From Ryuthela nishihirai (lineage: Eukaryota; Arthropoda; Arachnida; Araneae; Heptathelidae), in contig JAWZYU010000027.1 of NCBI GenBank assembly GCA_038380435.1, positions 2,601,156 to 2,665,155 of the forward strand: a DNA stretch of 64,000 bases. The letters are read 5' to 3'. Each line of letters starts with the position of its first letter. Position 1 is the stretch's first letter. The position numbers and the translations under genes were made by a program. Shown here piece by piece: positions 31,926-43,237 of this stretch. The notes under the pieces were generated by a model. It was given only the letters and a program-made list of their open reading frames with translations, ran no database searches and was not told the DNA's origin.

Positions 31926-32307
31926 TTGTTGGGTTGTTTTACCTCTGAGCGACACTTTTTTGCACACTATGGGCTAAATGGCCAGGTCACATGGACCCCG
32001 AAGGCTCAGAGAAGGTTGGGGGAGGGGACCCACTGGAACAGCTGTTGGGAGACAGATGGTAGCCCCCCGTCAAGGCCATCCAGCGTGTTCTTTAACGTGC
32101 ACAGGGTATGGCTCTCCCGCACACGGGGCCACGGCTTAACGTCCCATCCGACGGACGGCGACCTTTCCAAGCCCATCGGTGTCCCCTACTGACTGTGGGC
32201 AGGGCGGGGAGAATTTTGCGGAGATAAATCTCAACGCTGACCCAGCTGGGACTCGAACCTGGGAACTACAGATTACGAGCCTGGCGCGCTACCGACTGAG
32301 CCACCCC
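31926..32307 (-). mobile_element. SINE-1 copy, full length, 14-bp target duplication
   Basis: 'caaaaggcagatat' occurs at 31,912-31,925 and 32,308-32,321 on both sides of a full head-to-tail copy. It lies 74 bp from the end of the previous copy's duplication, in opposite orientation. Confidence 0.95.
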
Positions 32308-32321
32308 CAAAAGGCAGATAT

Positions 32322-32952
32322 AACAGATTGCATGCAACTGGAATTGATGTGAATGAATCGGCAAGATTCAGAAATAAGATTTGATTTGCTTTCTGTCACC
32401 ACAAAAAGTTAGTTTCTAGGTGCGTCCCTCTGTCATCATTGTCCGAATTATTTTCCAGTTAATTTCTCTTGTTGGAAATAAATTTCATTTGATTATATTC
32501 ATCCTAAAAATCAAAAATCGATCATTAAAAGCAGACTTAAGGGGAAAAATTATGATTAATAAGTTACATCCCAGACAGATAAACATTTAATGTGAAGCAA
32601 ATAATGAATTGTTCTCATTGATGTATTTCATGATAAATCCTCTAGCGCGTGTTTTGCGATATCGCATTAACCGAGTCCCGAGTAATTGTGCAGTACTCGG
32701 CTTACGAAAGAGCTGCAACAGTCAGCAGCGTCGTGTTGAGTGTTTCTTGATTAGAGGTTTTTTAATTGTAGTGTGAATATTCAATTATTCTTTGACCAAC
32801 TAAATATTTGACGTTAATTTAAAAGTCAAATATTTCGATAAACAAAATTGAAGGATCGTATTGAAAGCAGACTACTCCTATTACAATGACGTCATAGGGA
32901 AATATTTTCTGTTTGCAATCCAATGCACTGGCAATTTATTCATGTAAGAAAA
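32322..32952. other. No gene seen
   Basis: AT-rich. The stretch 32,655-32,760 is less AT-rich but matches nothing I recognise. Confidence 0.4.
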
Positions 32953-33330
32953 GGGGGCGGGGGTGGCTCAGTCGGTAGCGCGCCAGGCTCGTAATCTGTA
33001 GTTCCCAGGTTCGAGTCCCAGCTGGGTCAGCGTTGAGCTTTATCTCCGCAAAATTCCCTTCCCCCCCTGCCCACGGCCAGTAGGGGACACCGATGGGCTT
33101 GGTAAAGGCCGCCGTCCATCGGATGGGACGTTAAGCCGTGGCCCCGTGTGCGGGAGAGCCATACCCTGTGCACGTTAAAGAACGGGAGGCTACCATCTGT
33201 CTCCCAACAGCTGTTCCAGTGGGTCTCCTCCCCCAACCTTCTCTGAGCCTTCGGGGTCCATGTGACCTGGCCATTTAGCCCATGGTGTGCAAAAAAGTGC
33301 CGCTCAGAGATAAAACAACCCAAACAACCC
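32953..33330 (+). mobile_element. SINE-1 copy with a small internal deletion
   Basis: Full head and tail are present. Bases between 'gttaaagaac' and 'gggaggctacc' are missing compared with other copies (the 'acgctggatggccttgac' part). The tail has an extra 'caaacaaccca'. Confidence 0.9.
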
Positions 33331-33455
33331 AAATATAAGATAAGTCGATTTCAAGAATAATGATCTACTTTGGGAGGTAGGGACATCTACACAATTAAAT
33401 GGTTACAGAAAACACAAGGGCCCTACTGGCTCGGTCGGGAAAGAGAATTAACTGG

Positions 33456-33645
33456 ACAGATGGTATCCTCCCGTCAAGGCCATCCAGAGTGTTCTTAAAT
33501 GTGCGCAGCGTTTGGCTCTCTTGCACGCAGTGTCACGTTTTAACGTCCCATCCGACAGATGGCAGCGTTTCCAAGTCCATTGGTGTTCCTCTTTCTCGCC
33601 GAGGGAAGGAGGGGGTTAGTGCAGATAAACCTCAACGCTGGGAGG
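33456..33645 (-). mobile_element. SINE-1 fragment, diverged
   Basis: The body in minus orientation is recognisable from 'acagatggtatcctcccgtc' to 'gataaacctcaacgctggg'. It has many substitutions, so it is an old copy. Both the tRNA head and the tail are lost. Confidence 0.8.
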
Positions 33646-33869
33646 GAGAGAAGAATTGGAATAGTCTCTCTTTCAGAATCTGCTTTGGTGTATACTTCAG
33701 AAAAACTTCTCGTTGAATCTGGCGTTTTAGAGATGCAGGGCAAATATCCATTTCACGTGAGATCGTATTCTGTCAGAGCTTTGTTAATCTCAATGAATCT
33801 TCGAAACACATGTCGCTCACGAGCTACGTGTTGGGCACCTCTGCTCTAGACTGTCCTCCTGAGTTTCCC

Positions 33870-34018
33870 TCTTGCGTGGACTTTCGCATACCATAATCAA
33901 TAACGAAATTAAAGACAAAAGGAGTGAAATTGCACCCTTGTTGAACTCCAGTACTAATGCTGAACTCTTCACAACGATTCACCAACTCTCACACACTTCT
34001 CAGTGTCCCTACAGAGGT
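33870..34018 (-). mobile_element. LINE A fragment (RT motif B region)
   Basis: It aligns by eye with 4866-5010 of LINE A copy 1; shared landmarks include 'cataatca', 'tgcacccttgt', 'agtaatgct' and 'ccaactctcacacac'. It is about 150 bp and stops where the SINE-1 at 34,019 begins. Confidence 0.75.
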
Positions 34019-34406
34019 AGGGCGGGGGTGGCTCAGTCGGTAGCGCGCCAGGCTCGTAATCTGTAGTTCCCAGGTTCGAGTCCTAGCTGGGTCAGCGTTG
34101 AGATTTATCTCCGCAAAATTCCCCGCCCTGCCCACGGTCAGTAGGGGACACCGATGGGCTTGGAAAGGCCGCCGTCCGTCGGATGGGACGTTAAGCCGTG
34201 GCCCCGTGTGCGGGAGAGCCATACCCTGTGCACGTTAAAGAACACGCTGGATGGCCTTGACGGGAGGCTACCATCTGTCTCCCAACAGCTGTTCCAGTGG
34301 GTCCCCTCCCCCAACCTTCTCTGAGCCTTCGGGGTCCTTGTGACCTGGCCATTTAGCCCATGGTGTGCAAAAAAGTGCCGCTCAGAGGTAAAACAACCCA
34401 ACCCAA
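34019..34406 (+). mobile_element. SINE-1 copy, full length
   Basis: Head ('gggcgggggtggctcagtcg') to tail ('aaaacaacccaacccaaa') is intact. I see no clear target duplication. Confidence 0.92.
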
Positions 34407-34457
34407 ACCCTTTTTCTATATAAAACTAGAGGAATAACATATTCGCCTCTGGCGAAA

Positions 34458-34851
34458 GGTTGGGTTGGTTGGGTTGTTTTACCTCTGAGCGGCACTTTTT
34501 TTGCACACCATGGGCTAAATGGCCAGGTCACATGGACTCCGAAGGCTCAGAAAAGGTTGGGGGAGGGGACCCACTGGAACAGCTGTTGGGAGACAGATGG
34601 TAGCCTCCCGTCAAGGCCATCCAGCGTGTTCTTTAACGTGCACAGGGTATGGCTCTCCCGCACACGGGGCCACGGCTTAACGTCCCATCCGACGGACGGC
34701 GGCCTTTCCAAGCCCATCGGTGTCCCCTACTTACTGTGGGCAGGGCGGGGAGAATTTTGCGGAGATAAATCTCAACGCTGACCCAGCTGGGACTCGAACC
34801 TGGGAACTACAGATTACGAGCCTGGCGCGCTACCGACTGAGCCACCCCCGC
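34458..34851 (-). mobile_element. SINE-1 copy, full length, 12-bp target duplication
   Basis: 'cctctggcgaaa' flanks the copy at 34,446-34,457 and 34,852-34,863. It lies close to the preceding SINE-1 in opposite orientation, so the two could form a snap-back RNA. Confidence 0.95.
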
Positions 34852-34863
34852 CCTCTGGCGAAA

Positions 34864-35384
34864 AGAGTGTGCTCGTTTTCAAAGAGAATTAAGCTTTTTA
34901 TTTTCCGTCTTTAATGCTCTCTAACAGTGGAAATTCGAACAAATGAATGATTGGGAAAATGCGTAGAGCGATATTTTATTAGTACTGATGCAACACAAAG
35001 TGGATTTCTCATTGAACTGTTTAAAAATGCGTTTTCTCTCTCCTGGAGGTGGCCAATCATTGTTGTCAATTAAACCTCTTCATCCTCACACTCGACCACC
35101 AAAATTTTCATTTTCTACCATAAATAGATCGTTGGCAATATTCTTTTTAAATTTTTCATTTTCCAACTTTTTGCACCGTTACTTATTAGAGATATTGGAA
35201 TAGTGAGCCTATATTGGAAGATTCTGAAAATGCCAATCGTAATATTTCATTAATAACTATCGAACCCAAAAGCAATTTTGAAGTTATCTCTAAGCACAGA
35301 AATTTGAATGTGTAGAGACGGAGAGTCAGATGATAAAGTGAAAACGTTTATCTTTTAAACGAGCTAAAAAGGAAGCCATTTGGT
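34864..35384. other. No gene seen
   Basis: AT-rich sequence without recognised features. Confidence 0.4.
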
Positions 35385-35500
35385 AGAGGTTGGTCTACAG
35401 TAGCCGAATGCAGCAGCTACAGCTCACTCTAGAAGGGTTTGGGAAACAAATTTGCACAGTCTGGTTGGACCTCCGTCGCCCAGGAGGATTTCTTCTTCTC
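35385..35500 (+). mobile_element. LINE A 3'-terminal fragment
   Basis: 'tttgcacagtctggttggac' and 'ctccgtcgcccagg' correspond to the last ~100 bp of LINE A copy 2 (28,455-28,500). The GAT tail is replaced by a T/C-rich stretch. Confidence 0.7.
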
Positions 35501-35600
35501 CTGTTATCAGATAACTAAGGCAAGTTTCCCACATCTGGAAAACCTTTTAGTATGTCCTTCGTAAAAGCCCGAAACGTGAGCGCTGCTTAGGTCTCCCGAG

Positions 35601-37606
35601 CCCCATTAGCCAACGATCCTTCAGCACATCGCAGGTGTAATTCCCTTGCTCTCTGTTGTACTCTTTTCTCCCCTCTCTTAAAACTCCTCGTCAGTCTGCG
35701 AAGTCAAGAATTGTTGCCCCATTAGCCAACGATTCTTCCGCACATCGCAGGTGCAATTCCCTTGCTCTCTGTTGTACTCTTTTCTCCCCTCTCTTAAAAC
35801 TCCTCGTCAGTCTGCGAAGTCAAGAATTGTTGCCCCATTAGCCAACGATCCTTCCGCACATCGCAGGTGCAATTCCCTTGCTCTCTGTTGTACTCTTTTC
35901 TCCCCTCTCTTAAAACTCGTCGTCAGTCTGCGAAGTCAAGAATTGTTGCCCCATTAGCCAACGATCCTTCCGCATATCGCAGGTGTAATTCCCTTGCTCT
36001 CTGTTGTATTCTTTTCTCCCCTCTCTTAAAACTCGTCGTCAGTCTGCGAAGTCAAGAATTGTTGCCCCATTAGCCAACGATCCCTCCGCATATCGCAGGT
36101 GTAATTCCCTTGCTCTCTGTTGTACTCTTTTCTCCCCTCTCTTAAAACTCCTCGTCAGTCTGCGAAGTCAAGAATTGTTGCCCCATTAGCCAACGATCCC
36201 TCCGCATATCGCAGGTGTAATTCCCTTGCTCTCTCCGATGGGCTTGGAAAGGCCGCCGTCCGTCGGATGGGACGTTAAGCCGTGGCCCCGTGTGCGGAAG
36301 AGCCATACCCTGTGCACGTTAAAGAACACGCTGGATGGCCTTGACGGGAGGCTACCATCTGTCTCCCAACAGCTGTTCCAGTGGGTCCCCTCCCCCAACC
36401 TTCTCTGAGCCTTCGGGGTCCATGTGACCTGGCCATTTAGCCCATGGTGTGCAAAAAAGTGCCGCTCAGAGGTAAAACAACCCAACCCAACCCTTGCTCT
36501 CTGTTGTACTCTTTTCTTCCCTCTCTTAAAACTCCTCGTCAGTCTGCGAAGTCAAGAATTGTTGCCCCATTAGCCAACGATCCCTCCGCATATCGCAGGT
36601 GTAATTCCCTTGCTCTCTGTTGTACTCTTTTCTCCCCTCTCTTAAAACTCCTCGTCAGTCTGCGAAGTCAAGAATTGTTGCCCCATTAGCCAACGATCCC
36701 TCCGCACATCGCAGGTGTAATTCCCTTGCTCTCTGTTGTATTCATTTCTCCCCTCTCTTAAAACTCCTCGTCAGTCTGCGAAGTCAAGAATTGTTGCCCC
36801 ATTAGCCAACGATCCCTCCGCACATCGCAGGTGTAATTCCCTTGCTCTCTGTTGTATTCATTTCTCCCCTCTCTTAAAACTCCTCGTCAGTCTGCGAAGT
36901 CAAGAATTGTTGCCCCATTAGCCAACGATCCCTCCGCATATCGCAGGTGTAATTCCCTTGCTCTCTGTTGTACTCTTTTCTCCCCTCTCTTAAAACTCCT
37001 CGTCAGTCTGCGAAGTCAAGAATTGTTGCCCCATTAGCCAACGATCCCTCCGCATATCGCAGGTGTAATTCCCTTGCTCTCTGTTGTACTCTTTTCTCCC
37101 CTCTCTTAAAACTCCTCGTCAGTCTGCGAAGTCAAGAATTGTTGCCCCATTAGCCAACGATCCCTCCGCACATCGCAGGTGTAATTCCCTTGCTCTCTGT
37201 TGTATTCATTTCTCCCCTCTCTTAAAACTCCTCGTCAGTCTGCGAAGTCAAGAATTGTTGCCCCATTAGCCAACGATCCCTCCGCACATCGCAGGTGTAA
37301 TTCCCTTGCTCTCTGTTGTATTCATTTCTCCCCTCTCTTAAAACTCCTCGTCAGTCTGCGAAGTCAAGAATTGTTGCCCCATTAGCCAACGATCCCTCCG
37401 CATATCGCAGGTGTAATTCCCTTGCTCTCTGTTGTACTCTTTTCTCCCCTCTCTTAAAACTCCTCGTCAGTCTGCGAAGTCAAGAATTGTTGCCCCATTA
37501 GCCAACGATCCTTCCGCACATCGCAGGTGCAATTCCCTTGCTCTCTGTTGTACTCTTTTCTCCCCTCTCTTAAAACTCCTCGTCAGTCTGCGAAGTCAAG
37601 AATTGT
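35601..37606. repeat. 116-bp minisatellite, about 15 units
   Basis: Each 116-bp unit contains 'ccccattagccaacgatcc', 'catcgcaggtgtaattccc' and 'tcgtcagtctgcgaagtcaa'. Units are nearly identical, with a few diagnostic variants (tactcttt/tattcatt; cacatcgc/catatcgc; ctcctcgt/ctcgtcgt). Because 116 is not a multiple of three, the repeated ~61-codon frames seen in every unit are by-products, and they begin with TTG, not ATG. A SINE-1 fragment interrupts the array at 36,235-36,490. Confidence 0.97.
36235..36490 (+). mobile_element. SINE-1 copy, 5'-truncated, inserted in the minisatellite
   Basis: It begins at 'ccgatgggcttggaaagg', lacking the tRNA head, and ends in 'aaaacaacccaaccca'-type tail. 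The minisatellite sequence 'cccttgctctct' is duplicated at 36,223-36,234 and 36,491-36,502, so this is a clean target-primed insertion into an existing repeat array. Confidence 0.95.
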
Positions 37607-38810
37607 TGTTCGTTTTGAACCGCTCATTTGAACGCTTTTTGAATTCTCTACATATGTCTGGAAACACTAATAGATGATTATTGAATTTCTTCTCCGATCT
37701 CATCTATGAGAAATCATCTGCATTTTCATACTTATCAATCTACGTCGTCCTAGAACATAATTTATTTGAATAGAAACTTACGAAAGCGAGAACAGTTTGC
37801 AGGTTCTATACTTTGAACCCTGAAATTAAAATTGAACAGGAACATACTTATCAAGTCTCGATTAATATCGCTCTCTGTCCTTCCTTTAATTAAACATCTG
37901 GCAAGATGTCACCTGTATACACCATTAGTTTCAAGCAGGGGTGAAAGTGGATTGAATTTCTTACCGGTACGCTTGAAAGCATAGCTATGTGTGGAAAACC
38001 ACGCACAGGCGCTAAATGAGTGAAGTCGTCTTACACGGGTGCTGAATAAAGTGTATGCTGATGAAAGTACAACGCAAAATTATTTCCTATTTCTGTATGT
38101 TTTCCGCTAATAGCGAGTGATTTGAGGTTTTCTAATGCGAAATAAATATTAATATGCCTAAATACTACCCTGATGATTCCGTTGTATTCGCGGATTTCTG
38201 CCTTATTGAAGAAAAAAAAGATAATAAGATGGAGCGTTGTTACCTTACGTTATGTTTTTAAACTAATAGCCCCCTGGCTCATTTTCAGAGAAATTGAATG
38301 TTTTCATTTTCTGGATTTTGCACTTTTTAACAGTAATAATTCGTACTTCTGGGTGATTGGAAAACGTAAATACTACTAAAAATATATTATTAATCTCTAT
38401 AAAACGCAGATCTCATTTATCCCTTAAAATGAAAAAGTTGGATTTCTTATCATCTAGGGTTCAAGGGCAAATCACCCAGTGTATATAAAATGATTCTTTT
38501 ATTATTACTGTATTAAAATATTATTGGAAATTTCTTTGCTAAATTTATAAAAATAAAGTGTAATCCGATCGATTTTAACCCATTTTAATTTAATTAAAAC
38601 ACGTACTGTATAACTATCAATTATTGCGATATTCACCAACAAATTCTACACTAGAGTTCCTAATATATCGTTTGCAATATTACTGCAAGCTTTATGTTTT
38701 CAACATTTAGCGCTCTCTAACGATCGTAAAGTAACGCCAATTGAAGGGTTTGAAAACTATGAAATATATTTGGTTCGTACCTATTCAAGTCGAAACAATT
38801 TTTCATTAAA
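37607..38810. other. No gene seen in 1.2 kb of AT-rich sequence
   Basis: This is single-copy-looking sequence between the minisatellite and the macrosatellite. A 68-codon frame at 38,173-38,379 has no known domain. Confidence 0.45.
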
Positions 38811-39093
38811 TTTAAAGCGAAATATTTCAAATATTTGAGTGTTCGCAATAGTACGGCGCTTTTCTTGATTAATATGAAAATATCAAAGTGATATTATAAT
38901 CACTTAAAAGACAATTTGATTTTTGACTCATTAATGCATTTTTCGGTGGTAGTGGTTGCTTAAATTGAATGATGGACCTAAATTAAATCTTTAAACTTCA
39001 TGAATAATATATACCAATGACAAAATTGTATTAGCATTGTTGCTGAATGCACATTTAAAGATGAGAATATAAAACTAGAATAAAAAAAATAAA

Positions 39094-39281
39094 TACCACC
39101 TCAAGCAGCTGCTTGCCACAGAGGTCTGACAGGAACCTGTCAGTTTATATGCCATAGAAGAAGGTCTGTGAGGATGGCAGAACCTCAGGAGAAAAGCGAC
39201 ACAAACAGCCATGCCTGACCCAGGGTTCGAACCCAGGTGCCTTAGATCAGTAGCCAAGCGCGCTAACCACTCGGCCATGAA
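39094..39281 (-). mobile_element. SINE-2 copy private to unit 1
   Basis: The body 'cctcaagcagctgcttgcc' and tRNA head ('gctaaccactcggcca' on this strand) are readable. The same site in units 2 and 3 (51,470; 60,078) is empty, so it inserted after the array formed. Confidence 0.9.
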
Positions 39282-39301
39282 ATTACAATAATGCAAATCA
39301 A

Positions 39302-39895
39302 TTGTCATATTCTGCATCAGAAAATTCCGACAAGTTCAAATGGAGTCAAAATATGGAATTTAACTCTTTTGAAAGAAATACTGAATTCGCTTCTCAATTA
39401 TTTTGTTATTTCCGAAGATACGTTTTGTGCACCCAATCGGATAGAAGATCTCGTCACGAGGGCCATAAGTTCTTAGAAATGGTAAGGAAAGGGGATATAA
39501 TGGACATCTTTGAAAAAGGCATCAATGTTTCATGTGTTTGTACTAAGTTTTTACTTTTCTTTTTCGCATACCTTAACTATAGCTTCTTGTACTGATGGGA
39601 ATCAGATTCCTCTGACAACAGGTACCTGAGCACTACTTTTTATACTTCAGTTATGTTTATTTTTATTCATAATTTTGTTGCTTCCTCTGCAATCAACTGA
39701 CCTGGAAATCTCCTCATTCGCATACAATGATGACGCATTTAAACACATTATAAAAAAAATATATTATTCTATTATAATGGATTCAACTTCAGATATCGTC
39801 CATGTGCACCAGCTGGCTTTTTATTTTACGATATGTCAAAGACAATGGTGAATCAGTAGAGCTCTTTATACTGTTTTTAGATCGGGCATAATGCT
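39302..39895 (+). pseudogene. hAT/ZMYM1-like (DUF4371-type) remnant, unit 1
   Basis: A 97-codon frame (39,302-39,595) includes RHEGHKFLEMV, and after a stop-rich gap a second piece reads like the DUF4371 start: KIYYSIIMDSTSDI...VHQLAF...LRYVKDNGE...ELFILFLDRA (39,750-39,890, frameshifted here). That block, with an acidic residue in a VDST-like motif, is typical of hAT-derived zinc-finger MYM-type 1-like proteins. Only the N-terminal part survives. Equivalent pieces lie in units 2 and 3. Confidence 0.6.
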
Positions 39896-40833
39896 CAATA
39901 ATTATTTAAAGCTGCTATCGAGGCGCCAGAATCTTTCAATCTCGATGTTCAGAACTGTCGCGGGTAGTCTTATGAAAATGCTTCGAATAGGTCGCGAATA
40001 TATTCAGGTCTCCAAACTCAAGGATGTATCCAGATAGGGATCAGAGGATTCGACCCCCGCCAAAAAAACTGTCGTCTTATATGAAATCTCAAACTGGTGT
40101 GCCTGCTTTTAAATCTAATTTCGTGACACGAAGGTTGCCAGATCATTAATTTCTAAAAAAAAAAATCGTTTCCAGATATTTTTTCTGAATTCTGTAATCC
40201 ACCATAATGTTCGGAATGCCCTACGAAAATATTAGAGAATTCCCAGTTAGGTCAATGGGAGGATCTAACTTCAAAGCTCTAACTTTTTTCCCATTTTCCC
40301 ATTAATTGCATATCTCGGATATTATGGAGCTTCGAAATTAGATTCACATTCACATAACATGAAACTTTTCTAATATTGCAGTAGAGGCAGCGGATATGTC
40401 TTCAGGATATTTTTCCCGTTTCAAATCGAACAGGAAGGGTTCGTGAGACCCAGTGGTGAAGCAGTGGGGAGGCTAGGAGACTGCGCAGTTGAAGCTTCGA
40501 CATATCCTCATCCGTCATAGATCAATACCCTCTGGATCACTTTTAAATCAACCAATAATCTGAGAGAAGCGTCGAAGCATCAACTGCGCAGTCTCCCTGT
40601 TGCTTTCCAGTTTCAACTCACTTTATCCATTGATGTGACATCCCCTTCTTCGGATTGTTATGGATTTCATTAATTATGATTTTGTACTTACCGTACAATA
40701 ATTTGGTAAAAAGCCATGGAGAAGATATCACGATTATAAAAAATTCTACTGAAAACAAAACGTTAAGTGGAAAATATGCCTATTTGCTAATTTTTTTCAA
40801 AGTGGTTTTCGTTACAGTTCTTGTAGGCCTTGC

Positions 40834-41132
40834 GTTGTTTTACCTCTGAGTGGTACTTTTTCTGCACACAATGGTCTAAATGACCAGATCACAAGCACCT
40901 CAAAGACTCAGATAAGGCTGGGGGAAGGGACCCACTAGATAGCTGTTAGGAAACAAATGGTAGCCTCCTGTTAACACCATCCAACGTGTTCTTTAACGTG
41001 AACAGGGTATGGTTCTCCCGCACACGGAGCCACGGCGAACGACCTACACGGCGGCCTTTCCAAGCCCATCGGTGTCTCCTGCTTACAGATGACTGGGGGG
41101 AAAGTTTCTCGAAGATAAATCTCACTGTGGGG
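40834..41132 (-). mobile_element. SINE-1 copy, old and diverged, unit 1
   Basis: The minus-strand body is recognisable from 'gttgttttacctctgagtgg' to 'gaagataaatctcactg'. The tRNA head is lost. Divergence from the consensus is much higher than in the neighbouring plus-strand copy. Confidence 0.85.
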
Positions 41133-41185
41133 TCTGCCCACTACAAAGTAAGCCACTACTGCTCCATTCAACTTCCTAGATAAAA

Positions 41186-41566
41186 GGAGCGGGGTGGTTC
41201 AGTCGGTAGCACGCCAGGCTCGTAATCTGTAGTTCCCAGGTTCGAATCCCAGCTGGGTCAGCATTGAGATTTATCTCCACAAAATTCCCCTCCCTGACCA
41301 CAGTCAGTAGGGAACAGCGATGGGCTTGGAAAGGCCGCCGTCCATCGGATGGGACGTTAAGCCGTGGCTGGAGAGCCATACATTGTGCACGCTAAAGAAC
41401 ACGCTGGATGGCCTTGACGGAAGTCTACCATCTGTCTCCCAACAGCTATTCCAGTGGGCCTCCTCCTCAAACCTTCTCTGAGCCTTCGGGGTCCTTGTGA
41501 CCTGGCCATTTAGCCCATGGTGTGCAAAAAAATGCCGCTCAGACGTAAAATAACCCAACAACCCAA
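41186..41566 (+). mobile_element. SINE-1 copy, full length, unit 1
   Basis: Head ('gcggggtggttcagtcggta') to tail ('aaaataacccaacaaccc') is present, with a deletion in the 'cccgtgtgcgg' part of the body shared by all units, so it predates the array. Confidence 0.92.
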
Positions 41567-43237
41567 AATCCAAGATAAAGAAAGCAAAGATTTGAGGCTG
41601 CCATTTATTTCACTACGATAAAAATTAATACATGAGTACAGTTAACTATGGCAAGTGAGACAGCCTACTTTTTCCCATGCAAACGGTTGCATCATGCTTT
41701 GCAAACCTTCCTTTAATTGTCTTTTATAACCAGCCTGGTGGCGGGTAATGTCTCAGTCAGAAGACACGAAAAAAAGTCCCGCGGATATAATTCCAATGAA
41801 TACGTTTCCGATACTAGTGAATGCACAAGATACATCAGAGAGGAGTGGCCACGTCAGTAACTCGTAACTCAAGCAAGAAGAATTAGGCCTTCCTTTAAGT
41901 TTCCAATTCGTGATTTTTCTGCATATGCTCAGTAGAACTTAAGGAAAAGGCCAACGGCGTATTAGCCATAAGGCCACTTCAGGCCTTGCCCTGTAGCGCC
42001 AAATTTATTGGAAAAAATGAAGAAAAAGAAAGAAAGTTACAATATATATTCAGAAATCAGGAATGGAAAGGAATTTGGACATGCCAACAACGGTAAAGTT
42101 CTCCTAATTCCACATTATTATTACCCGTCATCGCATTAACTTTGAGATACTATTGGAGTCTAAATTGATTAATCGAAATCCGTCATTTCCTGTTTGCGTC
42201 CTGGAGCTGGCCACACTCTCGAGCCCTTAAGCAATGCAAACCCATCTCCAGTATCTTCCAGACCATTCCAAGGGTATATAATATATACATACAACAGTAA
42301 TTTAATAATAGACCGCACAATAGTAATCACGAAACAGGTACACACTACAGTAAATTATAGGAACATACCATAAAAATTAAACATCAAGATAATGAATAAT
42401 CAAGATTATTGACAGTCAGTTTTCTGTGACATATATTGGACAAACATGAGATTCTTTAAGTTCCCATAAACCATTCTGTCACAAATAGATTTTATGGAAT
42501 TTCACATCAAATAAATAAAAACTAATAGAAGAGTACAGTTAACAATGACAAGTGAGGCAGCCTACCTTTTTCCAGAAAAAAAAATTGATTTTATGGAATT
42601 TCGCTTCAAATGCAACAGGATTTAATAAATAGCTTTGCATTTCAAGGAGACAGTCAGTTCTCTAGTTTTCTGCTGCAAATTAGCTCCATACTTCCGCGCA
42701 AAATAAAGTGACACGTCTCATTTGTAGAGGGTCCATTGACGTTTTGTAACATTTCCTGTGTACTTATATGCATACGTAGCCACATTAAAGTCTCTCGGAT
42801 TGCTTCTTCTTACTTCAAGACTTCCAGATACTCCTCGCATGTACGAGTTTATTTATTTCAATATTAGGTAATTGATTACTTCAGCTGCACCAAGGTTTTC
42901 ACATTTTCAGTAAGGGACCAAAATGAATGTTCGTCTGATAAAACAACGTTACAGAAGGTGATGGAATGAATAAGCAATGAGGTAATCTATCATTCTAACC
43001 TAACCTAACTAAACACACCTCAGCCTGATGTAGAGCAAATGGAAGACTTCTTTACGTATATTGCATAAATTAATATAACCTGCCTTAATTTATTCCTTTT
43101 TCCCACATATACACAGGCGTCTTCTCCACCTGTCTCGGCTGGGTTGTTTTTCAACTGACGTGTGTGTGTGAGTGTGTGCAGAAGGGTTACCTATCACTGT
43201 TTTGTCAGGAAGTTGATCTACCTAGGTGGCCGATATA
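41567..43237. other. Unit 1 interior without recognised genes
   Basis: The 1.7 kb are AT-rich with no coding signature. A short 'ctaacctaacctaac' lies at about 42,998-43,012. Confidence 0.45.

Noticed and set aside
35601..37606. CRISPR array
   Set aside because: There are no distinct spacers between short repeats; it is a plain minisatellite in eukaryotic DNA.
35656..37677. Repeated 61-68 codon frames in the minisatellite as a protein family
   Set aside because: The 116-bp unit is not a multiple of three, the frames start with TTG, and each ends in the next unit. They are by-products of the repeat.
42998..43012. Interstitial telomere repeat (CCTAA type)
   Set aside because: Only two to three imperfect units; it recurs only because the 8.6-kb unit is duplicated.
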